A model generated the notes under the pieces. That model saw only the letters and a list, made by a program, of their open reading frames with translations, was not told where the DNA came from and did not search any database. Below are positions 51,922-60,819 of a DNA stretch of 64,000 nt, piece after piece. Position 1 is the first letter of the stretch. Each line of letters begins with the position of its first letter. The translations under genes were made by a program, and so were the position numbers. Source of the stretch: Hyphomicrobium sp. (GTDB taxonomy: Bacteria; Pseudomonadota; Alphaproteobacteria; Rhizobiales; Hyphomicrobiaceae); assembly GCA_030148425.1 (NCBI GenBank), contig JASBTM010000001.1, positions 62,001 through 126,000 on the forward strand, written 5' to 3'.

Positions 51922-52983
51922 CTAGACTTGCGGAGTCAGGAAGAAAGCAATTCCGAGTATGAGGTAGACAGCCAAAAGTTGAACGCCCTTCAACCAATCT
52001 GACCGGCCGTCGCCGGCAACTTGTCCCGTTATGGCGACGGCGAGAAACACCGCAAGCACCAGTCCCTTCCCAAACAATAAGTCCATGGGAGTGGGGCCTA
52101 TAACATAGCTCGCGAGTACCAGAACGGGCGCAACGAACAACGCGACCTGAACACTCGACCCGATCGCAATCGACAAGCTGAGATCCATCCGGTCCTTCAT
52201 GGCGGCCGTAACCGCGGTCGCGTGTTCGGCGGCATTGCCGAGAATGGCGACGACGAATACACCGACAAAAAGATCGCTAAGACCGAAGACCTGCGCCGTC
52301 GGCTTGATCGCACCGACAAGGATTTCGCTGAGCCAGGCGATCGCCACCGTACATGCTGCGAGCACGCCTATCGCTTGGCCAATCGATCCGTTGCGCGGGT
52401 GTTCGTCGCCGTTCGGAGTGGCCAAAGCCAGAAAAAAGTTGGGGTGTGTCCGCAGGGAAAATATAAGAAACAGCCCATAGAGAACCAACAGCACAACGGA
52501 AATGGCGACGCTCAGACTGCTTTCGCCGCCGATAAAACGTTCCCCGACCAGCTCGCCGTAAGCGGCGGGAATGACGAGCGCAATCGCCGCCAACGTCAGC
52601 ATGGTTGCTTGAGCTCGAGCTCCTGCCGCGTTGAAGTGCTGTTCGCGACGTCTTAGGCCGCCAGCCAGCATGGCGGCACCGAGCACGAAAAGAATATTTC
52701 CGACGATCGAGCCAACGATGGTGGCTTTCACGATGTCGTGCAGTCCGGCGCGCAATGCGGCAATCGCAATGATGAGTTCCGCCGCGTTGCCGAACGTTGC
52801 ATTGAGAAGACCACCGACGCCTTCTCCGGCATGGTCGGCGAGTTGTTCGGTTGCCCGCCCGAGCCACGCTGCCAGCGGCAATATCGCGAGCGCGGATGCG
52901 AAGAATATCAGCGTGTGACGGGTGGGAGCGAAATACTCGAGCGCAACCGCGATAGGCGCGAAACATAACAGCCAATTCCACAT
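51922..52983 (-). CDS. Ca2+/H+ antiporter (CaCA family, Cax/ChaA type)
   Basis: 353 residues, about 11 hydrophobic helices. The two inverted alpha-repeats are clear: LLNATFGNAAELIIAIAAL (about 59-77) and VAILGNAAEHATAVTAAM (about 240-258), with the GNAAE selectivity motif in each. It exports Ca2+ or Mn2+ in exchange for protons. ATG with GGAGC upstream. It is 24 bases after the SulP gene in the same orientation. Confidence 0.9.
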   Translation of the reverse strand: MWNWLLCFAPIAVALEYFAPTRHTLIFFASALAILPLAAWLGRATEQLADHAGEGVGGLLNATFGNAAELIIAIAALRAGLHDIVKATIVGSIVGNILFVLGAAMLAGGLRRREQHFNAAGARAQATMLTLAAIALVIPAAYGELVGERFIGGESSLSVAISVVLLVLYGLFLIFSLRTHPNFFLALATPNGDEHPRNGSIGQAIGVLAACTVAIAWLSEILVGAIKPTAQVFGLSDLFVGVFVVAILGNAAEHATAVTAAMKDRMDLSLSIAIGSSVQVALFVAPVLVLASYVIGPTPMDLLFGKGLVLAVFLAVAITGQVAGDGRSDWLKGVQLLAVYLILGIAFFLTPQV

Positions 52984-53007
52984 CTCTTGCTCCTCATGCT
53001 CCGCGCG

Positions 53008-54798
53008 CTATGGAAGCCTGTCTTCCCAGTCCACCCAATCGACCGGGATTTCCTTGAGATAGGCGCCTACCGCTGCACCAATCGTTGGAAAAAACGATTG
53101 TTCACCGAATTGCTTTGCGAGACCAAACCGGTTCAACTTGTCTTTGACTGGGTCTTTCAATTCAGCAAAGCACAGCACGATGCCTGCTTTCTTCAGCGTG
53201 CTGTGGAGCTCGGACACCGTATCGGACGCGGTCACGTCGATATTCGTTATGGGTTCGGAGGCGATCACAATCCGTCGCGCGGGCGTCGGTGCAGTTTCCA
53301 CCGCCGTAATCACGCAGTCCTGGAATAATTCTGCGTTCGCGAAAAAGAGAGGCGCGTCCCAGCGGAACAGGACAAGCCCAGGAATGCGGCGTGCATCGGG
53401 ATATCGGCTGATGTCGTGATAGCCCTTGACACCTTCCGCGCGACCGAGAACGGCATAATGCGGCCGCCATGCGTCCCAGAGAAATTGCACGAGGGCGATG
53501 ATGACGGCGAGCGCGATGCCCTGAATTGCACCAAATACTGCAACGCCCGCAAAGCAGACGACGGACAGCCAGAATTCCCACTTCTGCATCCGATAGATGC
53601 GCAGAAGATCATGGATTTCAAACAGCCCAATAGCAGAGGCGATAACGACGGCCGCAAGCGCGCTCATAGGTAGGTTCTGCAACAGGTTGGGCGCGGCGAC
53701 GATGAGCAAAGCCACCGTCAGCGCCCCGATGATGCCCGTCATCTGCGTCTTTGCGCCCGCGGCCTCTGCGACAGGTGTGCGCGATGAGCTGCTGCTGATC
53801 GGGAAGCCCTGAAAAAATCCCGCTGCGAGATTGGCCGCTCCCAAACCGACAAGCTCCTGGTTGGGATCGACATATGTCCCGGTGCGGGCCGCGTAGGCGC
53901 GAGAGAGAACGCTGGTGTCAGCGAAGGAGATCAGGGCGACGGCGAGGCCGCCAGACAAGACCGTCGCGAAATCCGCTGTCGAAATCCAAGGAAATCGCAA
54001 CGACGGCAAACCCTGGGGGAGCGGCCCAAGGACAGAGATACCGGCGCTCTTCGCTAACCCGAGCACACCAACGAAAGCGGTCGCTCCGATGACTGCTATC
54101 AAGATTCCTGGAACAACCTTGCTGCGTTTGAGAAGCAAGATGACGGCCAGCGTTGCTGCGCCTATCGCGAACGCGGTCCAATTCGTCCTGCCACTCGTGA
54201 CGCCATTCCCGATCGCGATGATGTCCCGCAGCGGGCCCTGGCTTTCGATCGAAAATCCGAGCAGTTTTGGCACTTGGCTCAGCAATACCGTCAGTGCGAT
54301 GCCGTTCATGTAGCCATAGCGGATAGGTTTCGACAAAAGCTCGGTGACGAAGCCCAACTTCGCGAGCCCTGCCGCGATGCAGACGAGGCCCGATATGATC
54401 GCCATTGCTCCTGCGAGCGCTATCGCCCGCATCGGATCACCGCCTGAGAGCGGCAGCACCACGGCAAGAATAACTGCGGCAAGTGAAGAATCCGGACCAA
54501 GCACAAGAATGCGACTCGGACCCAAAAGGGCGTACACGATCAGCGGCACAATCGTCGCGTAAAGCCCATAAATTCCGGGCAAACCTGATGCTACGGCATA
54601 CGCGATGCCAACCGGGACAAGCATCGTCGCAAGAACCAAACCCGCTACGATGTCGTGCTGGATCCAACCGGGCTGATATTGCTTGAGCGTATCCAGACCT
54701 GGAAGCCAACGCTCCACTGTGCCGCGATCAGCCAGCATTTTGGGCCGCAAGATCTGGCCGTGGTTCGAGTCTCGTGTCGCCGTGGGGTTAACGGTCAT
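53008..54798 (-). CDS. SulP-family anion transporter with STAS domain
   Basis: 596 residues. A transmembrane domain of about 12-14 helices (about 40-450) with typical SulP motifs (LVPVGIAYAVASGLPGIYGL and FPISSSSSRTPVAEAAGAKT), followed by a cytoplasmic STAS domain (about 470-590; IDVTASDTVSELHSTLKKAG). SulP proteins import sulfate, bicarbonate or C4-dicarboxylates; the exact anion is unknown. It is the first gene of the minus-strand run ending at 45384. Confidence 0.92.
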   Translation of the reverse strand: MTVNPTATRDSNHGQILRPKMLADRGTVERWLPGLDTLKQYQPGWIQHDIVAGLVLATMLVPVGIAYAVASGLPGIYGLYATIVPLIVYALLGPSRILVLGPDSSLAAVILAVVLPLSGGDPMRAIALAGAMAIISGLVCIAAGLAKLGFVTELLSKPIRYGYMNGIALTVLLSQVPKLLGFSIESQGPLRDIIAIGNGVTSGRTNWTAFAIGAATLAVILLLKRSKVVPGILIAVIGATAFVGVLGLAKSAGISVLGPLPQGLPSLRFPWISTADFATVLSGGLAVALISFADTSVLSRAYAARTGTYVDPNQELVGLGAANLAAGFFQGFPISSSSSRTPVAEAAGAKTQMTGIIGALTVALLIVAAPNLLQNLPMSALAAVVIASAIGLFEIHDLLRIYRMQKWEFWLSVVCFAGVAVFGAIQGIALAVIIALVQFLWDAWRPHYAVLGRAEGVKGYHDISRYPDARRIPGLVLFRWDAPLFFANAELFQDCVITAVETAPTPARRIVIASEPITNIDVTASDTVSELHSTLKKAGIVLCFAELKDPVKDKLNRFGLAKQFGEQSFFPTIGAAVGAYLKEIPVDWVDWEDRLP

Positions 54799-55052
54799 TC
54801 AAGACCCCGTGTGCGGATCGCGCGAGCATTCCACGCCACGGTACGCCCCTGGAGTTTTGCTGCAATAGGGCCATTACGCCGTTGCGAACACTCTTGTTCG
54901 TCTCAGCCCGGAACAGCTCCATTTAGTTGGTGGGCTCATGCAGGGAGCCTCCATTCCATATGATTTGCGGTTTTCAACCTTGATATTCATTCGTCATCGG
55001 AATACCGTCCGCCAGATAATACGCAGGCGGATATTTTTGCGAGTTGCCGCAA

Positions 55053-57311
55053 ATGCCTGATAGTTCTGTAACTAATATTTCAATCACCCAGCCGTGCGCC
55101 TTATCGCCGTTCGATTTGGCCCATGATGCCTGGGAATATTCGCTCGATGCCTGGCAGCGAGGCGTCTTGCTTCTCGACGTTCTCAATCAGAGAAGTGCTC
55201 GGCATCGCGAGCATGAATCCAAGTCGGCGCCGAATGTTTTAAAGTTCGCATGGGAACTTGAGGTTGACGGCCGCAAGCTGCCCAAACCGGTGAACTACGC
55301 GCTCGTGCGCATCATGTCTCCGGACGGCGCTCGACCAGACAAGTACAGGCGCCCTTTCGTCGTCGTCGATCCGCGGGCCGGACACGGTCCGGGAATTGGC
55401 GGCTTCAAGCCGATGAGCGAGATCGGCGTTGCTATGAAAGCAGGACATCCCTGCTACTTCATCGGATTTCTGCCTCAGCCTGTTCCCGGTCAGACGATCG
55501 AGGACGTGGCGCGCGCGGAAGCGATTTTTCTTCAACACGTCATCGATCTTCATCCTGAGGCCGAGGGCAAGCCGGCCGTTATCGGAAACTGTCAGGCCGG
55601 CTGGGCCGTCATGATGTTGGCAGCAGCACGGCCGGAACTCTTCGGTCCCATCATCATTGCGGGCTCGCCTCTGTCCTACTGGGCAGGCGCATCAAAGCAG
55701 AATCCGATGCGTTACACTGGTGGCGTGCTCGGAGGCACCTGGTTGACGGCTTTCCTCGGCGACGCAGGCAACGGAAAGTTCGATGGCGCATGGCTCGTCT
55801 CAAATTTCGAGAATCTCAATCCGGCAAACACGTTGTGGTCCAAGCACTATAACCTGTACGCGAATATTGACACCGAAGCACCGCGCTATCTCGAATTCGA
55901 ACAATGGTGGGGAGGGCACGTGCTTCTCAACGCCGAGGAGATGCAATACATCGCCGATCAGCTGTTTGTCGGAAACAAGCTTTCATCGGCGCAGATGACC
56001 TCTTCGGACGGCGCGCGCCTTGACCTCAGAAACATTCGCACGCCCATCGTCGTTTTCTGTTCGAAGGCGGACAATATTACCCCGCCGCAGCAGGCGCTGG
56101 ACTGGATCTTAGATCTGTACAGCAGCGTCGATGATATCAGGGCGCATGGCCAGACGATTGTGTATTCGGTGCACGAGTCTATCGGGCACCTCGGCATATT
56201 CGTCTCGGGTTCGGTGGCCAAAAAGGAGCACGATCAATTCGCAAGCAATATTGATTTGATCGATGTTTTGCCCCCCGGACTATACGAAGCGGTGTTGACG
56301 CCGAAAGATCTGACGGACCCCGCCGCGGAATTCGTCACCGGCAACTATCTCCTACGCTTCGAAGAGCGCAATTTGGATGATATCCGCGCTCTTGGCGTAA
56401 ACAGCGAAGCGGATGACCGCGAGTTCGCAACCGTCGCGCGGATTTCGGAGATTAACCTCGGCCTATATCGCACATTCATGCAGCCTTGGGTGCGTGCTTG
56501 GACCAGCGAGAGCGCCGCCGAAGCAATGCGCAAGCTTCATCCGCTCAGAATGCAGTACGACATCTTCTCGAGCGCAAATCCGTTCCTTCAGCCCTATTTC
56601 TCCATGGTGGAGAATTCGCGCAACCACCGGCAGCCGGTTTCCAATGACAATACGTTCTGGAAATTGCAGCAGCAATGGAGTGATTGGATCATCGGCGCGC
56701 TCGACGGCTATCGTGATAGCCGCGACAACGCGATCGAGGCCTGGTTTCACGCTGTCTACGGTTCACCGCTATTGCAGGCGCTCGTCGGTCTTAGGGCATC
56801 GGACGCCAAATCATCCCATCGTCCAGGGGATGACGCCATGCACCGCACGCTGGTCGTGCATAAAATCTCCGAGCTCAAGTCACGGATATCGGAAGGTGAT
56901 CCGCGCGAAGCTGTCATTCGCGCACTTCTATATATCCGCATGCCGGACGGCGTGGTCGATGAACGCGGGTTTAATCTGCTTCGGCGAATGCGCGAAGAGA
57001 CGGGCAAGGGCCTTACGCTCTCGACGTTCAAGAAGTTGCTGCGTGAGCAGTACCTGATGTTGCTCATCGACGAGCGTTCGGCCGTCAATGCGATTCCTGA
57101 GATGCTGGCGAAGAACCCAGATCTCGCGTCACGTATGAAAGGAAAGCTAGATCGCATGATCGAATTGGTGGGCGTTTACAGCAAGGACGCGAGAGCACGC
57201 CTTGAGGAAATCGACGCCCTATTCGAGAACAGCGAGACGCGGATGCTTGCTGAAAAGGCTTTGGGGGCGAATTCCACAGGACAGGCAGTCAGGAGTTCGA
57301 AACATCACTGA
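55053..57311 (+). CDS. DUF3141 protein, PhaC-like alpha/beta hydrolase
   Basis: About 752 residues from ATG at 55053 (a TTG at 55044 is possible). Residues about 60-400 are an alpha/beta hydrolase with nucleophile Cys near residue 180 in VIGNCQAGWAVMMLA, Asp in CSKADNITPPQQALDW and His in SIGHLGIFVSG. This triad context is that of PHA synthases (PhaC). The C-terminal half is a helical domain specific to DUF3141. The family is uncharacterised but regularly accompanies pta, ackA and fabI; that neighbourhood is present here. Confidence 0.88.
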   Translation: MPDSSVTNISITQPCALSPFDLAHDAWEYSLDAWQRGVLLLDVLNQRSARHREHESKSAPNVLKFAWELEVDGRKLPKPVNYALVRIMSPDGARPDKYRRPFVVVDPRAGHGPGIGGFKPMSEIGVAMKAGHPCYFIGFLPQPVPGQTIEDVARAEAIFLQHVIDLHPEAEGKPAVIGNCQAGWAVMMLAAARPELFGPIIIAGSPLSYWAGASKQNPMRYTGGVLGGTWLTAFLGDAGNGKFDGAWLVSNFENLNPANTLWSKHYNLYANIDTEAPRYLEFEQWWGGHVLLNAEEMQYIADQLFVGNKLSSAQMTSSDGARLDLRNIRTPIVVFCSKADNITPPQQALDWILDLYSSVDDIRAHGQTIVYSVHESIGHLGIFVSGSVAKKEHDQFASNIDLIDVLPPGLYEAVLTPKDLTDPAAEFVTGNYLLRFEERNLDDIRALGVNSEADDREFATVARISEINLGLYRTFMQPWVRAWTSESAAEAMRKLHPLRMQYDIFSSANPFLQPYFSMVENSRNHRQPVSNDNTFWKLQQQWSDWIIGALDGYRDSRDNAIEAWFHAVYGSPLLQALVGLRASDAKSSHRPGDDAMHRTLVVHKISELKSRISEGDPREAVIRALLYIRMPDGVVDERGFNLLRRMREETGKGLTLSTFKKLLREQYLMLLIDERSAVNAIPEMLAKNPDLASRMKGKLDRMIELVGVYSKDARARLEEIDALFENSETRMLAEKALGANSTGQAVRSSKHH

Positions 57312-57353
57312 ACGGATCGGGGGTGACAGTCGGAGGATCAAAGGAGATAAGCA

Positions 57354-57788
57354 ATGCCTGGGCTTTTGCGACCTGAAGATCTGAAAATGATCTCACTCGA
57401 TGCAGAGACGGAAGAATATAAGCGCGAGCGGGAACAAAAAAAGAAGAAATCCGAGCACGATAAGGAACTGCGCGAAGCGTTCATGTCGCGGAAGGTCGCG
57501 GAAAAAGCGTTGGCAATCGAGCGCGTCAACAATGCTATCCGAATTGCCGCTCAAAATGGTCAGCACCATCTACAGGTCTTCACCTTCCCGTCGAGCTACT
57601 GCAGTGACGGCGGCCGCCGCATCAATATCGCCGATCCCGAATGGCCGACGACACTCACGGGCTTCGCAAAAGATGCTTACGAATTTTACCAAACGGAGCT
57701 GCGCCCTCTTGGATACAAGCTTCGTGCGGAAATCATAAATTTTCCTGGTGGAATGCCAGGAGAAATCGCGATGTCTTTGGCGTGGTAG
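57354..57788 (+). CDS. small conserved partner of the DUF3141-pta-ackA cluster
   Basis: 144 residues, ATG after AAAGGAGATAAGC. An N-terminal charged helix rich in Lys and Glu (YKREREQKKKKSEHDKEL, about 22-40, coiled-coil-like) is followed by a compact domain (about 60-144) with HLQVFTFPSSYCSDGGRRIN. Cytosolic. I do not recognise the domain. It lies between the PhaC-like gene and pta, 42 and 21 bases away, so it is part of the same operon. Confidence 0.7.
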   Translation: MPGLLRPEDLKMISLDAETEEYKREREQKKKKSEHDKELREAFMSRKVAEKALAIERVNNAIRIAAQNGQHHLQVFTFPSSYCSDGGRRINIADPEWPTTLTGFAKDAYEFYQTELRPLGYKLRAEIINFPGGMPGEIAMSLAW

Positions 57789-57809
57789 GCGCTCAGAAGG
57801 AGAGACGTT

Positions 57810-58769
57810 ATGGCAGCGGCGGCCGTCTCCGAACTCCACGCGCATCAAAAATACGAGCGCCTCATCGCAGCGGCTCAGAACCTTGAAGCGCTTCCGACGG
57901 CCGTTGCTCATCCATGCGATGACACGTCTCTTGCCGGGGCGATTGAAGCTGCTGAGGCGGGCCTTATCGTTCCGATACTTGTCGGCCCGCGAGGCCGATT
58001 GCAGGCTTTAGCAACGACACTAGGACTCGGCATCTCTCGTTTTGAGCTGATCGATGTACCTCACAGTCGGGCAGCTGCCGAGAAGGCGGTCGAACTCGTT
58101 CGAGCGGGCCGAGCCGAGTTGTTGATGAAGGGCAGTCTTCATTCCGACGAGCTTTTGGGCGCGGTGACCAAGAAGGACATAGGTCTTCGAACTGGACGGA
58201 GGATCAGCCACGTCTTTGTCATGGACGTGCCAACCCATCCGCAGACGCTGTTTATCACCGATGCCGCTGTGAACATTGCGCCAGATCTCGTTGCAAAGCG
58301 CGATATCGTACAGAATGCGATAGATCTTTTTGTCGGGTTGGGCCTCGGAAAGCCGAAGGTCGCCATTCTATCCGCGGTGGAAACGGTTACGCCCGCCATT
58401 CCGTCCACAATTGAAGCCGCCGCTTTGTGCAAGATGGCAGACCGAGGCCAGATCACGGGTGGAGAATTGGACGGGCCACTCGCTTTCGACAACGCGATAA
58501 GTTCCGATGCCGCGCGCATCAAAGGCATAAAATCGGCGGTCGCGGGCCAAGCACAGATCCTTGTGGTGCCCGATCTCGAAGCCGGCAACATGTTGGCCAA
58601 GAACCTGACCTTCATCTCGCACGCAGACGCGGCCGGCATCGTTCTTGGCGCAAGAGTACCAGTTATTTTAACGTCCCGGGCCGACAACGTGCGCACACGC
58701 ATGGCATCCTGCGCTGTTGCGATGCTGTTCGCCCATAGCAGGCGAGCCAACGCCCCAATCTGGGCCTAA
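57810..58769 (+). CDS. pta: phosphate acetyl/butyryltransferase
   Basis: 319 residues. The single PTA_PTB domain is complete: AAEAGLIVPILVGPRGRLQA, LLMKGSLHSDELLGAV, GRRISHVFVMDVP and the late GADAAGIVLGARVPVILTSR-like segment. It interconverts acetyl-CoA and acetyl phosphate (or the butyryl pair). It lacks the long N-terminal DRTGG half of enteric Pta, as in the short class. It feeds the acetate kinase gene 3 bases downstream. Confidence 0.9.
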   Translation: MAAAAVSELHAHQKYERLIAAAQNLEALPTAVAHPCDDTSLAGAIEAAEAGLIVPILVGPRGRLQALATTLGLGISRFELIDVPHSRAAAEKAVELVRAGRAELLMKGSLHSDELLGAVTKKDIGLRTGRRISHVFVMDVPTHPQTLFITDAAVNIAPDLVAKRDIVQNAIDLFVGLGLGKPKVAILSAVETVTPAIPSTIEAAALCKMADRGQITGGELDGPLAFDNAISSDAARIKGIKSAVAGQAQILVVPDLEAGNMLAKNLTFISHADAAGIVLGARVPVILTSRADNVRTRMASCAVAMLFAHSRRANAPIWA

Positions 58770-58772
58770 GCG

Positions 58773-59987
58773 ATGTCCGAAACAATCCTGGTGGTGAACG
58801 CCGGCAGCTCAAGCATCAAGTTTCAGCTATTCGCTATCGTATCACCCGATCGGCTGGAACGTCGTCTCAAAGGACAGATTGATGGAATAGGCACGCGACC
58901 GCGCTTGGTAGCGAAAGACGCAAACGGTTCGCGCGTAGTCGATAAATCGTGGAGCACGGAAAAGGTCGGCGAGCTGCCGGATGCGCTCGACCAACTCGTC
59001 CTGTTTTTGCGGGAATACGTCGGTGCGCTACCGGTTGCCATCGGCCATAGGGTCGTGCACGGCGGCCCAAACTTCGCCGCGCCGACGGTCGCCACATCAA
59101 ATGTCGTCCAGCAGTTAGAGCGCTTCATTCCGCTGGCGCCGCTGCACCAGCCCAACAATCTCGCGCCGATCAAAATTGTCCTGGAACGCCAACCGCAATT
59201 GCTGCAAGTGGCTTGCTTTGACACCGCGTTCCATCGAAGCCACCCCGACGTCGCAGACCGTTACGCGATCCCAGAACCTCTTTTTGCCGAAGGCGTTCGC
59301 CGCTACGGCTTTCACGGTTTATCTTACGAATACATTGCGGAGAAGCTCTGCGAAGTTGCCCCGAAAATTGCCCACGGTCGCGTCATCGTTGCTCACCTCG
59401 GCAGTGGCGCCTCGATGTGTGCCCTGGCGGAAGGAAAAAGCGTCGAGAGCAGCATGGGTTTTACTGCACTCGACGGCTTGCCCATGGGAACGCGACCCGG
59501 TCAGCTCGACCCGGGCGTCGTCCTTTATCTCATCAGCGAAAAGCGCATGAGCGCAAAAGAGACTGAGCACTTTCTTTACCACGACTGCGGTCTCAAGGGC
59601 CTTTCTGGATTAAGCAACGACGTACGCGAACTTCTTGCAAGTTCGGATCCGCACGCAAAGTTCGCGCTGGACTTCTTCGCATATCGCATAGCCCTCTTCA
59701 CCGGCATGCTGGCGGCCGCTTTGGGCGGAATAGATGGTTTCGTGTTCACAGCAGGCATCGGTGAAAACGCCCCGCTAATTAGAGGGATCGTCGCAGAACG
59801 TTTGTCGTGGCTTGGTGTCGAACTATCCGATGAGGCTAATGAGAAAGGCGAAACGCGCATCTCGCGGGAGAGATCACCTGTCGCCTGCTACGTTATCCCG
59901 ACCGACGAAGAACTGATGATTGCGCGACATACGCTCCAAATTTTGCGGAAGAACGCTTCCATTGAGCTCATGGAGAAGCGCGCATGA
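58773..59987 (+). CDS. ackA: acetate kinase
   Basis: 404 residues, typical length. Signature TILVVNAGSSSIKFQLF, catalytic Asp/Arg region VACFDTAFHRSHP, GHRVVHGG, HLGSGASMCAL, GLPMGTRPGQLDPG and TAGIGENAPLIRGIV. ASKHA fold. It turns acetyl phosphate and ADP into acetate and ATP or the reverse. Its stop overlaps the fabI start by 4 bases (ATGA). Confidence 0.96.
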   Translation: MSETILVVNAGSSSIKFQLFAIVSPDRLERRLKGQIDGIGTRPRLVAKDANGSRVVDKSWSTEKVGELPDALDQLVLFLREYVGALPVAIGHRVVHGGPNFAAPTVATSNVVQQLERFIPLAPLHQPNNLAPIKIVLERQPQLLQVACFDTAFHRSHPDVADRYAIPEPLFAEGVRRYGFHGLSYEYIAEKLCEVAPKIAHGRVIVAHLGSGASMCALAEGKSVESSMGFTALDGLPMGTRPGQLDPGVVLYLISEKRMSAKETEHFLYHDCGLKGLSGLSNDVRELLASSDPHAKFALDFFAYRIALFTGMLAAALGGIDGFVFTAGIGENAPLIRGIVAERLSWLGVELSDEANEKGETRISRERSPVACYVIPTDEELMIARHTLQILRKNASIELMEKRA

Positions 59988-60766
59988 ATGACGTTTCGTC
60001 TCTCAGTCTGCTCAAAGGAAAGAAGGCGCTCGTCACCGGTGTTGCCAACGATCAGTCGATTGCGTGGGGATGTGCAAAGGCCTTCAAGGCACTCGGTGCC
60101 GATGTCGCGATGACGTATCTCAACGAAAAAGCCAAGCCCTATGTCGAGCCTCTCGCCAAGGAGATCGAGGCTCCGCTTTTGATGCCCCTCGATCTCCAAA
60201 ACGAGGGTCAACTTGAGGCTGTCTTTGACGAAATCGGAAAGAAATGGGGCAAGCTCGACCTCTGCCTTCATTCCATTGCGTTCGCACCTAAGGACGACTT
60301 GCAAGGTCGCGTCGTCGATTGCTCAAAAGGCGGGTTTCTTCGCGCAATGGAAATTTCATGCTGGTCGTTCATCAGAATGGCCAAGCTTGCAGAACCACTG
60401 ATGCCCAATGGCGGCGCGCTTTTCACGATGACGTATTACGGTTCGCAGATGGTCGTCGAACATTACAACATCATGGGACCCGTCAAGGCGGCGCTCGAAT
60501 CCGCTACGCGTTACATGGCCGCCGAGCTCGGGCCCAAGGGAATCCGGGTGCATGCCATATCGCCTGGCCCGTTGAAGACACGGGCTGCGTCCGGCATCAG
60601 CGAATTCGACAAGTTGCTACAGAAAGCTCAGTCAAAGGCGCCCACGCGCAGTCTCGTGTCGATCGATGACGTTGGTATCGCGGTGGCGTTTCTCGGTATG
60701 GATGGAGCGAAGCTGATTACCGGCGAAACGCTGTATATCGACGGTGGCTATCACATCATCGATTGA
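59984..60766 (+). CDS. fabI: enoyl-ACP reductase (FabI family)
   Basis: 260 residues. Cofactor motif VTGVANDQSIAWGCA, HSIAFAPKDDLQGRVVD, and catalytic Tyr-x6-Lys in HYNIMGPVKAALE fit FabI. NADH-dependent reduction of the enoyl-ACP double bond, last step of each fatty-acid elongation cycle. FabI in a pta-ackA-DUF3141 operon is a second-copy type in many proteobacteria and may act on an alternative substrate. Essentiality is unknown. Confidence 0.9.
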   Translation: MNDVSSLSLLKGKKALVTGVANDQSIAWGCAKAFKALGADVAMTYLNEKAKPYVEPLAKEIEAPLLMPLDLQNEGQLEAVFDEIGKKWGKLDLCLHSIAFAPKDDLQGRVVDCSKGGFLRAMEISCWSFIRMAKLAEPLMPNGGALFTMTYYGSQMVVEHYNIMGPVKAALESATRYMAAELGPKGIRVHAISPGPLKTRAASGISEFDKLLQKAQSKAPTRSLVSIDDVGIAVAFLGMDGAKLITGETLYIDGGYHIID

Positions 60767-60819
60767 AGGTGTTTTCGAGATCGTCGTCGACCGTGCACGT
60801 ACATTTTGGATATCGACGC

